The notes beneath the pieces are model-generated. The model saw only the letters and a list, made by a program, of their open reading frames with translations. It made no database searches and was not told the origin of the DNA. Positions 6,124-11,105 of a stretch of DNA of 11,105 nucleotides are shown here, piece by piece. Positions within the stretch are counted from its first letter, which is position 1. The number at the start of each line of letters is the position of its first letter. The DNA lies in the NCBI GenBank assembly GCA_045636165.1, contig JAZTWZ010000014.1:1-11105 (forward strand), written 5' to 3'. Source of the DNA: SIG480 sp045636165. Its GTDB lineage: Bacteria; Bacillota; Clostridia; Oscillospirales; JAAYXM01. The position numbers and the translations under genes were made by a program.

Positions 6124-6911
6124 ATAACTGATTTGAGGGTACAAAGCATATCCGTCGGCGTCATGGAATATTCGCCGTAGGTTTTTGCGGCAAGGTCTCC
6201 TGCCGCGCCGTGTAACCACACTGCAGTATATGCTGCTCTGTCGCAGGGTATGCCCTGACCGATGAGCGAGGTTATGATTCCGGAAAGCACATCTCCGCTT
6301 CCGCCCTTTGCCATTCCGGGGTTTCCGGTCGTGTTGATGAAAAGTCCGTCAGGCGTTGCGGTAACCGTGCGATGTCCTTTGAGAACGAGAATGCAGTTGT
6401 TTATCTTTGCAAAGTTTTCTGCAAATTCCTCACGGCGGTCGTGGGTAAAATCAGGCACAAGGCGAGAAAATTCGCCCTCGTGGGGGGTGAGGATAATCTG
6501 GCGTTTTGCGTTTTTTATTGAAATTCCGCTTTTTGCCAGAAGCGTAATTGCGTCGGCATCAAGAACAAGCGGAGAAGACGGAAGCCCCATCTCGCGGCGA
6601 AGGATACGGTTACTTTCGCGCGAAAGGGAACATCCGCACCCGAAAAGAGTTGCATCGAATTTCTCGCCTGAAGTCTTTCGGGAAACGAGGATGGGTTCAT
6701 TGAGTTTTGCGGCGAGAATGGGACGAATTTTTTGGGGGAGCGAGAGAAAAACAAGTCCGCTTCCCGAATTTACTGCCGCCTGCGCGGCGAAGTATGCCGC
6801 GCCCGTATATTTCTCGCTTCCGCAAATAAGAAGAACGCGTCCGAAATTGCCCTTGTGGGAAGTAATGTTTCGCTTGGGAAGAAAAATATCAGCTCTTGTA
6901 ATTTCTTTCAT
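6105..6911 (-). CDS. nnrD: ADP/ATP-dependent NAD(P)H-hydrate dehydratase
   Basis: This 268-residue protein is the YjeF-C/carbohydrate-kinase-like dehydratase that repairs hydrated NADHX and NADPHX at the expense of ADP or ATP in the cytoplasm. Motifs are HKGNFGRVLLICGS (about residues 19-32), GAAYFAAQAAVNSGSGLV, LVLDADAI, ILTPHEGEF and the nucleotide-binding NTTGNPGMAKGGSGDVLSG, with the catalytic Asp at 207. The protein covers only the dehydratase domain; the N-terminal NnrE epimerase domain fused to it in many bacteria is absent and no separate nnrE is in the window. AAGGA nine bases before the ATG supports the start, and this site overlaps the stop region of the upstream SLOG gene, from which it is separated by 12 bp. 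It overlaps the lipoprotein gene downstream. Confidence 0.94.
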   Translation of the reverse strand: MKEITRADIFLPKRNITSHKGNFGRVLLICGSEKYTGAAYFAAQAAVNSGSGLVFLSLPQKIRPILAAKLNEPILVSRKTSGEKFDATLFGCGCSLSRESNRILRREMGLPSSPLVLDADAITLLAKSGISIKNAKRQIILTPHEGEFSRLVPDFTHDRREEFAENFAKINNCILVLKGHRTVTATPDGLFINTTGNPGMAKGGSGDVLSGIITSLIGQGIPCDRAAYTAVWLHGAAGDLAAKTYGEYSMTPTDMLCTLKSVICEVQK

Positions 6912-6923
6912 AAGACATTATCC

Positions 6924-7400
6924 TTAAAGCATAGTAGCGAGGTTTATGATTTTTAGGTCTTTGTCGTAAGCATAGCTTACAGTGCTCATCGTTCCGCCGA
7001 ATGAGCGCGTGAGATAACACAAAAGAATATCTGCCCCGTCAACAAGTGCACGGTTTCTCCTTTGCATACATAAAGAATCGTATTTCTCGGAAAGATAAAT
7101 AACATCATCGGCTGATGAAATGATATTCTCGTGCGCTTTTTTGAATTTCATAGGCCAGCGCGCAGACTGGTCGCGGCAGGGGAGAAACATTTGGAGCTTT
7201 ATATCGGGGTTTTTCGCCCGTTTTGCAAGAATCATTCCTGCTGCAAGAAGGTCAAACCCGAGCGCGCCGCCGCTTCGGAAGGTGCGGACACCCGAATCTA
7301 TAAGCCCGTCTATCGTATCCGAAAGAAGGATGGGGAGCGTTTCGGTGTGAAGTTTTGAAATTTGTCTGTGCCCCGAAAAAGAGCAGATAGAATTGTCCAT
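6924..7400 (-). CDS. SLOG-superfamily DUF1273 (YpsA-like) protein
   Basis: This 158-residue cytoplasmic protein belongs to the DUF1273/YpsA branch of the SLOG (SMF/DprA-LOG) Rossmann-like superfamily, whose members are thought to bind nucleotides or nucleotide-derived ligands. Visible marks are ICSFSGHR at the N-terminus, FRSGGALGFDLLAAGMIL (the glycine-rich ligand loop), MFLPCRDQSARWP, SADDVIYLSEKY, MQRRNRALVDGADILLCY and FGGTMSTVSYA near the C-terminus. B. subtilis YpsA has been linked to cell division and stress phenotypes; the role here is unknown. I chose the ATG at 7400, which has GAGG five bases upstream; the ATG at 7427 has no binding site and would lie about nine bases after the likely transcription start. 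It leads the leftward operon ahead of nnrD. Confidence 0.88.
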   Translation of the reverse strand: MDNSICSFSGHRQISKLHTETLPILLSDTIDGLIDSGVRTFRSGGALGFDLLAAGMILAKRAKNPDIKLQMFLPCRDQSARWPMKFKKAHENIISSADDVIYLSEKYDSLCMQRRNRALVDGADILLCYLTRSFGGTMSTVSYAYDKDLKIINLATML

Positions 7401-7412
7401 AAAAACCTCATG

Positions 7413-7449
7413 TTGTATATACTTCATATTGTATATAATAGTATTGTAT
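7413..7449. repeat. Three spaced direct repeats TTGTAT(ATA) at the leftward promoter
   Basis: TTGTAT occurs at 7413-7418, 7429-7434 and 7444-7449, with 16 and 15 bp between starts; the first two extend to TTGTATATA. The third overlaps the -10 box of the leftward promoter and the other two lie in the transcribed leader. They could be an operator set, or simply AT-rich promoter sequence. Confidence 0.4.
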
Positions 7450-7471
7450 CACATTTTATATGTAATGGCAA
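7443..7471 (-). promoter_or_regulatory. Sigma-A-like promoter of the leftward SLOG-nnrD-alr operon
   Basis: On the minus strand, TTGCCA (7466-7471) and TACAAT (7443-7448) are separated by exactly 17 bases, with an upstream TG one base from the -10 box (extended -10). Transcription should start near 7436, about 36 bases before the ATG at 7400. This also argues against the start codon at 7427. Confidence 0.75.
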
Positions 7472-7505
7472 AAAATTTTTTTATGGGAGAAAATGTAAAA
7501 AAGTA

Positions 7506-7534
7506 TTTACTTTTCCTAAAAGATGTGGTAGAAT
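7506..7534 (+). promoter_or_regulatory. Sigma-A-like promoter of rpsO
   Basis: TTTACT (7506-7511) and TAGAAT (7529-7534) are separated by 17 bases and the -10 box has the extended TGG before it. Transcription would start near 7541, giving rpsO a leader of about 127 nt. No second promoter is visible before pnp, so this one probably drives both genes. Confidence 0.72.
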
Positions 7535-7540
7535 AATTGA

Positions 7541-7667
7541 ACATGCTAAAGTGCCGTAATTTCGGCATGCACCCGTTTCGCAGTTTTCGGATATAACGCC
7601 CGTATTTCGGGGAGTTCACCCACCGAATACTTCGAAATAGGGAAAATAAGAAAGAAAGGTGAAGAAA
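7541..7667 (+). ncRNA. Structured rpsO leader, candidate S15 autoregulatory site
   Basis: The leader has two clear hairpins. TGCCG (7552-7556) pairs with CGGCA (7563-7567) around a six-base loop. GTATTTCGG (7602-7610) pairs with CCGAATAC (7623-7630) with one bulged base. CATGC at 7542-7546 can also pair with GCATG at 7565-7569, competing with the first hairpin. Many bacteria control rpsO by S15 binding to its own leader through varied structures, so such a role is plausible here. That S15 binds this one is inference. The ribosome binding site AAAGGTG (7655-7661) lies downstream of both hairpins. Confidence 0.45.
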
Positions 7668-7934
7668 ATGATTCTCAAGGAAAAGAAGACAGAGGTTATC
7701 GCAAATAACCGTCTCCACGAGACCGACACAGGTTCTCCGGAGGTACAGATTGCAGTTCTTACAGAGCGTATCATAGAGCTCACAGAGCATCTTAAGGTAC
7801 ATCATAAGGACAACCACAGCCGCCGCGGCCTTCTCAAGATGGTTGGTCGTCGTCGCAGCCTTCTCAACTACCTTCAGAAGAAGGACATTGAGCGCTACCG
7901 TGCAATTGTAGCAAAACTCGGACTCCGTAAGTAG
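7668..7934 (+). CDS. rpsO: Ribosomal protein S15
   Basis: This 88-residue protein is 30S ribosomal protein S15, which binds the central domain of 16S rRNA early in small-subunit assembly. The sequence is typical: HETDTGSPEVQIAVLTERI, then LTEHLKVHHKDNHSRRGLL and VGRRRSLLNYLQKKD, ending LGLRK; the HKDNHSRRGLL segment and the adjacent basic residues carry the rRNA-binding surface. The length is standard. The start is the ATG at 7668 with AAAGGTG six bases upstream; the upstream in-frame GTG at 7659 lies within that site. It has its own promoter and structured leader, and is followed by a GC-rich terminator and then pnp, the order found in many bacteria. Confidence 0.98.
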   Translation: MILKEKKTEVIANNRLHETDTGSPEVQIAVLTERIIELTEHLKVHHKDNHSRRGLLKMVGRRRSLLNYLQKKDIERYRAIVAKLGLRK

Positions 7935-7945
7935 TCAGAAAAGGT

Positions 7946-7982
7946 CCCCCGGACGGAGTTCCGTCCGGGGGTTAAGCTTTTT
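7946..7982 (+). terminator. rpsO intrinsic terminator (likely partial)
   Basis: CCCCCGGACGGA (7946-7957) and its exact complement (7960-7971) form a 12-bp GC-rich stem with a two-base loop, followed after six bases by TTTTT (7978-7982). Since pnp has no visible promoter of its own, this is probably a partial terminator that sets the rpsO to pnp ratio. The T-tract is also part of the left arm of the next hairpin. Confidence 0.75.
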
Positions 7983-8067
7983 CGCTGATGGTTTTGTTTA
8001 GCAATTGGAGCTTTCGCCAAAAGAGTTTGACGGCGGCTGCAAGTGCTAAACCCAAAGCGAAAAAGCT
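7975..8067 (+). ncRNA. Long nested hairpin in the pnp leader
   Basis: AGCTTTTTCGCT (7975-7986) pairs perfectly over 12 bp with 8056-8067. Inside it TTTAGCA (7997-8003) pairs with TGCTAAA (8044-8050), and further in TTG/CAA, AGC/GCT and CGCC (8015-8018)/GGCG (8032-8035) close a 13-base loop. The whole is a 93-nt extended stem, a good shape for double-strand-specific cleavage. In E. coli the pnp leader hairpin is cut by RNase III and PNPase then represses its own message; a parallel role here is inference. The arm also offers other pairings, including one with the Shine-Dalgarno. Confidence 0.6.
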
Positions 8068-8090
8068 CCGAAAAATATTAAAAAAGGAGC
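8065..8090 (+). promoter_or_regulatory. pnp Shine-Dalgarno with complementary anti-SD element
   Basis: The pnp binding site AAGGAG (8084-8089) lies nine bases before the ATG. GCTCC at 8065-8069 is complementary to GGAGC at 8086-8090 and could hide it. The same GCTCC bases are part of AAAGCTCC (8062-8069), which pairs exactly with GGAGCTTT at 8007-8014, and most of them also lie in the 12-bp arm of the long hairpin. The pairings exclude each other. Confidence 0.5.
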
Positions 8091-8098
8091 GAAGAAAA

Positions 8099-10228
8099 AT
8101 GAAAAAAATGGTTTTCTCAAAAAACAGACAGTTTGAGACAGAGCTTGCAGGCAGAAAACTTGTTGTTGAGACAGGTAAGATGGCCGGTCTTGCAAACGGT
8201 TCATGTCTCGTCCGCTACGGCGAAACCGTAGTTCTCGTAACTGCAACTGCTTCGGACAAGCCCCGTGCAGGAATTGACTTTTTCCCGCTTGCAGTTGACT
8301 TTGAAGAGCGCCTTTACTCAGTAGGTCGTATCCCGGGTAGCTTTATGCGCCGTGAGGGAAGACCAAGTGAGCGCGCTATCCTCACATCCCGTCTTATTGA
8401 CAGACCTATCCGTCCGCTTTTCCCGAAGGACCTCCGCAACGATGTAGCGGTTTCTATCACGGTTCTTTCAGTTGATAACGACAATGCACCCGAAATTGCA
8501 GGTATGATCGGTACTTCAATCGCGCTTTCAATTTCTGATATTCCGTGGAACGGCCCGATTGCAGGCGTTTCAATCGGCTATGTTGACGGTCAGTATGTCG
8601 TAAACCCGACATCTTCTGAGCGCGAGAAGAGCACTCTTAACCTTACCGTTGCAGGTACAAAGGCTAAGGTTGTTATGATCGAAGCAGGTGCTCAGCAGAT
8701 TCCTGAAGATGTTATGTACGACGGAATTATGCTTGCTCACGAAGAAATCAAGAAGATTGTTGACTTTATCTCAGGCATCCAGGCTGAAATCGGTCTTGAG
8801 AAGTTTGAGTATGACCATGTAGAGTTTAACGATGCTCTCTATGAAGAGCTCAAGGCTAACATCCTTGACCGCGTTCGCGAGTGCATGGATACAGATGATA
8901 AGACTATCCGCGACAAGCGCCTCAAGGTTCTTTCTGATGAGCTTATTGAAGAATACCTCGAAAAGTACCCGGATATGGAGCAGTTCCTCGGCGAATGCCT
9001 CTACAAGCTCCAGAAGATTGTTGTCCGTCAGTGGCTCCTCGAGGGCAAGCGTGTTGACGGTCGTGCTCTTGATGAAATCCGTCCGCTTGCTGCTGAAGTT
9101 GGCGTTCTCCCGAGAACTCACGGCAGCGGTATGTTCACACGCGGTCAGACTCAGGTTCTTACGGTTGCAACTCTCGGTACGATTGCTGACCAGCAGAAGC
9201 TTGACACAATCTACGAAGAAGAGTTCAAGAGATATATTCACCACTACAACTTCCCGTCATACTCTGTCGGTGAAGCTCGTCCGAGCCGTGGTCCGGGTCG
9301 CCGTGAAATTGGTCATGGTGCTCTCGCAGAGCGCGCTCTCGAGCCGGTTATCCCCAGCGAAGAAGAGTTCCCGTACAGCATCCGCCTTGTTTCTGAAGTT
9401 CTCAGCTCAAACGGCTCAACTTCACAGGGTTCAATCTGCGGTTCAACACTTGCTCTTATGGATGCAGGTGTTCCGATCAAGGCTCCGGTTGCAGGTATCT
9501 CCTGCGGTCTTGTTACAGACGAGGACAAGTGGCTCACATTTATCGACATCCAGGGTGTTGAGGACTTCTACGGCGATATGGACTTTAAGGTTGCAGGTAC
9601 AAAAGCAGGTATCACAGCTATCCAGATGGACCTTAAGACAGACGGTCTTACTCCGGAAATCATCCGTTCAGCTCTTACAATCACACGCGATGCAAGATAT
9701 CAGATTCTTGACGAAATTATGCTTCCGTGCATCCCCGAGCCGCGCGAAGAGCTTTCAAAGTACGCTCCGAAGATGCTCCACATGACGATTGATCCCGAAA
9801 AGATTCGTGATGTTATCGGCAAGGGTGGCAGCGTTATCCAGAAGATTGTTGCAGACACAGGCGCAAAGATTGATATTGATGATGACGGTAATGTTTACAT
9901 CTCAGCTATCGATTCTGAAGCTTGCAAGAATGCAAAGAAGGTTATTGAGACTATCGTTTCTGACCCGGTTGTCGGCGAGCTTTACTACGGCAAGGTTGTC
10001 CGCATCATCCCGATTGGCGCATTCGTTGAAATCGCTCCGGGAAAAGACGGCATGGTTCACATCTCAAAGCTTGAAAACCGCAGTGTTGAAAAGGTTGAGG
10101 ATGTTCTCAATGTCGGTGATATGACATGGGTCAAGTTCATGGGCATCGACGAAAAGGGAAGAACAAACTTCTCACGTAAGGATGCTTACAACGATCTCGC
10201 AAAGAAAGAAGAATCAGCAGAAGAATAA
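8099..10228 (+). CDS. pnp: Polyribonucleotide nucleotidyltransferase (PNPase)
   Basis: This 709-residue protein is PNPase, the phosphorolytic 3'-5' exoribonuclease that degrades RNA to nucleoside diphosphates and can add 3' tails. It forms a trimeric ring in the cytoplasm. Domains in order are RNase PH-like 1 (about 1-145; FMRREGRPSERAILTSRLID), a helical linker, RNase PH-like 2 (about 315-545; RTHGSGMFTRGQTQVL, SNGSTSQGSICGSTLALMDAG and the catalytic GDMD at 492-495), KH (IRDVIGKGG at 569-577) and S1 (from about 624; YYGKVVRIIPIGAFVEI). The length is normal. I chose ATG 8099 because AAGGAG lies nine bases upstream and FSKNRQFETELAG follows, as in the family. The 37 extra codons back to 7988 lie in the structured leader. 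It is probably transcribed from the rpsO promoter by readthrough. Confidence 0.97.
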   Translation: MKKMVFSKNRQFETELAGRKLVVETGKMAGLANGSCLVRYGETVVLVTATASDKPRAGIDFFPLAVDFEERLYSVGRIPGSFMRREGRPSERAILTSRLIDRPIRPLFPKDLRNDVAVSITVLSVDNDNAPEIAGMIGTSIALSISDIPWNGPIAGVSIGYVDGQYVVNPTSSEREKSTLNLTVAGTKAKVVMIEAGAQQIPEDVMYDGIMLAHEEIKKIVDFISGIQAEIGLEKFEYDHVEFNDALYEELKANILDRVRECMDTDDKTIRDKRLKVLSDELIEEYLEKYPDMEQFLGECLYKLQKIVVRQWLLEGKRVDGRALDEIRPLAAEVGVLPRTHGSGMFTRGQTQVLTVATLGTIADQQKLDTIYEEEFKRYIHHYNFPSYSVGEARPSRGPGRREIGHGALAERALEPVIPSEEEFPYSIRLVSEVLSSNGSTSQGSICGSTLALMDAGVPIKAPVAGISCGLVTDEDKWLTFIDIQGVEDFYGDMDFKVAGTKAGITAIQMDLKTDGLTPEIIRSALTITRDARYQILDEIMLPCIPEPREELSKYAPKMLHMTIDPEKIRDVIGKGGSVIQKIVADTGAKIDIDDDGNVYISAIDSEACKNAKKVIETIVSDPVVGELYYGKVVRIIPIGAFVEIAPGKDGMVHISKLENRSVEKVEDVLNVGDMTWVKFMGIDEKGRTNFSRKDAYNDLAKKEESAEE

Positions 10229-10235
10229 TAAAAAA

Positions 10236-10259
10236 GCCTTTCGGAAATTTCCGAAAGGC
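10236..10259. terminator. Bidirectional terminator between pnp and the phosphatase gene
   Basis: A perfect 24-base palindrome (GCCTTTCGG, AAATTT as effective loop, CCGAAAGGC) is flanked by AAAAAA on the left and ATTTTTG on the right. It starts eight bases after the pnp stop and 15 bases from the stop of the opposing gene. It can therefore end transcription from both sides. Confidence 0.93.
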
Positions 10260-10273
10260 ATTTTTGTTATGTT

Positions 10274-10735
10274 TTAAATTAAAGTATTCAGAAACGCTTC
10301 GCAGCCCTCATAAATATCGCGGTAGGTGACATCAAAGTTACCGCAGTACCACGGGTCTGCAACATCGCGCTCGTGTCCTGTATAGGACATAAGCTTTTTA
10401 ACCTTGCCCTCGGGATCTGTTGGGAAGATATAAGTGATATTTCGCATATTGCGCGAGTCCATGCAGAGAAAATAGTCGTATTTATCGTAATCTTCACGAC
10501 GAAGCAGCGTTGCGCGTTTTGAATCATCATACAGTCCGTGGCGCGCAAGCTCGGCACGGGCAGGTGGATAAATCGGGTTTCCGACGCCGTTCCATATCTC
10601 TTCCGTACTCGTTGCGGACGAGGCAATTATAAATTCGTTTTCTATTCCGTGCTTTTTAACCATATCCTTTAAAATAAGCTCTGCCATAGGAGAACGGCAG
10701 ATGTTGCCGTGGCAGACAAACATTACTCTTGTCAT
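10274..10735 (-). CDS. Low-molecular-weight protein-tyrosine phosphatase family protein
   Basis: This 153-residue cytoplasmic enzyme has the low-molecular-weight PTP fold. The active-site loop is VCHGNICRSP with nucleophile Cys8 and Arg14, and the general acid Asp127 lies in VADPWYCG; both are intact, as is the MDSRNMRN segment. Family members remove phosphate from protein tyrosine, or from arginine as in YwlE. YwlE-type enzymes have a Thr in the P-loop (CTGNTCRSP), while this one has His-Gly-Asn-Ile, closer to eukaryote-like tyrosine phosphatases, so I favour tyrosine; the true substrate is unknown. Its ATG lies two bases after the mntP stop, so the two genes form an operon. AAGGTG within the mntP end can serve as ribosome binding site. 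It converges on pnp across the shared terminator. Confidence 0.92.
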   Translation of the reverse strand: MTRVMFVCHGNICRSPMAELILKDMVKKHGIENEFIIASSATSTEEIWNGVGNPIYPPARAELARHGLYDDSKRATLLRREDYDKYDYFLCMDSRNMRNITYIFPTDPEGKVKKLMSYTGHERDVADPWYCGNFDVTYRDIYEGCEAFLNTLI

Positions 10736-10737
10736 AT

Positions 10738-11105
10738 TCAGAAAACACCTTCAATAAATATTTTAAGTCCGATAAAAATGAGAATCGCGCCGCCTAAAAA
10801 GCCTGCTTTTCCTGCAAGGCGGTCTCCTGCCTTTTTGCCGATAAAAACGCCTGCAAAGCAAATAACAAAGGTAACAGCTGCGATGATAAATGCTGAAAGA
10901 AGAGCCTGCGGAAGGCTGTATTCTGAGGTCGTAAAGCCGACGGAGAGAGCGTCAATGGAGGTCGCAACACCCTGAACGATAAGCCCGACAAAACCGACCT
11001 TTGCAGGAGAAAATTCTTCATCCTTGTTTCCGCGTATTTCTTCGACTATCATACTTCCGCCTATGTAGAGAAGAAGGATAAAGGCTATCCACGGAATGAA
11101 TTTTT
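10738..11105 (-). CDS. mntP: Putative manganese efflux pump MntP, C-terminal part
   Basis: The 121 visible residues are the C-terminal two thirds of an MntP-family membrane protein that exports Mn2+. The frame runs off the right edge with KFIPWIAFILLLYIGGS, a membrane helix, then a charged loop (EEIRGNKDEEF). The second repeat follows with VQGVATSIDALSVGF, whose Ser and Asp are in the conserved metal-path motif of the family, and two further helices, ending IFIGLKIFIEGVF. An internal ATG at 11052 is not the start, since the upstream residues fit the family. The matching first-repeat motif lies outside the window. It is transcribed leftward with the phosphatase gene two bases downstream. No yybP-ykoY manganese riboswitch can be assessed because the 5' end is not present. 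Confidence 0.92.
   Translation of the reverse strand, partial: KFIPWIAFILLLYIGGSMIVEEIRGNKDEEFSPAKVGFVGLIVQGVATSIDALSVGFTTSEYSLPQALLSAFIIAAVTFVICFAGVFIGKKAGDRLAGKAGFLGGAILIFIGLKIFIEGVF

Noticed and set aside
6124..6219. The N-terminal extension of the lipoprotein gene
   Set aside because: It would put 32 Arg-rich residues before the signal peptide and lies entirely in the nnrD frame overlap.
6262..6927. A 221-codon plus-strand ORF antisense to nnrD
   Set aside because: Its translation is Arg/Ser/Pro-rich without family motifs, and nnrD on the other strand has complete motifs and a good start.
7988..8098. The 37-codon N-terminal extension of pnp
   Set aside because: It lies in the structured leader, lacks a binding site, and PNPase proteins start close to the FSKNRQFETELAG segment.
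8832..9785. A 317-codon plus-strand ORF in another frame of pnp, plus a further 111-codon one at 9789-10124
   Set aside because: Both lie wholly inside pnp. Their Ser/Leu/Arg-rich low-complexity translation is what the biased pnp codons give in another frame, and they have no binding site of their own.
1..11105. CRISPR array, prophage, insertion sequence, tRNA or rRNA
   Set aside because: No regularly spaced repeats, transposase or phage genes, or recognisable RNA gene sequences were seen on either strand.

Overview
This window looks like ordinary chromosomal DNA of a low-to-mid GC Firmicute of the class Clostridia, probably Oscillospirales or a relative. The support is the AAGGAGG-type ribosome binding sites, the rpsO-pnp order, the alr-mazF order, an ApbE plus NusG-domain-II pair, and a SLOG/DUF1273 (YpsA-like) protein. 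I see no phage, transposase, CRISPR array, rRNA or tRNA.

Layout. (1) Positions 2-229 (+) are the C-terminal part of a family I inorganic pyrophosphatase. (2) Positions 369-2636 (+) are a tight cluster: an EamA/DMT permease, an ApbE flavin transferase lipoprotein, and a small NusG-domain-II membrane protein that overlaps apbE. (3) Positions 2633-7400 (-) are a run of leftward genes. In transcription order they are SLOG/DUF1273, the NAD(P)HX dehydratase nnrD, a GerS/LolA-like lipoprotein, alanine racemase alr, a short gap with a possible small ORF, the toxin mazF/ndoA, and a coiled-coil anchored protein of unknown function. A perfect hairpin terminator follows, and then one more unknown gene that meets the rightward cluster tail to tail. 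(4) Positions 7400-7668 are a divergent promoter region with two good sigma-A-like promoters, one for the leftward operon and one for rpsO. (5) Positions 7668-10228 (+) are rpsO, a GC-rich terminator, a long structured leader and pnp. (6) A bidirectional terminator at 10236-10259 separates pnp from the leftward mntP and low-molecular-weight phosphatase genes; mntP runs off the window.

How it works together. Most genes are housekeeping: pyrophosphate removal, repair of damaged NAD(P)H, D-alanine for the cell wall, ribosomal protein S15, RNA decay and manganese export. The nnrD-lipoprotein-alr-mazF order resembles the clostridial neighbourhood that contains the germination lipoprotein GerS next to an alanine racemase.

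The parts most worth a second look are non-coding or very small. The pnp leader can form a nested hairpin of about 93 nt, and one of its arms can also pair with the pnp Shine-Dalgarno sequence. The rpsO leader is structured. Where a mazE-type antitoxin is often found there is only a short reading frame with a strong Shine-Dalgarno and a TTT-TGA frameshift-like break. A perfect terminator sits directly before the Shine-Dalgarno of the unknown gene at 2633-3181. I found no clearly new large system.
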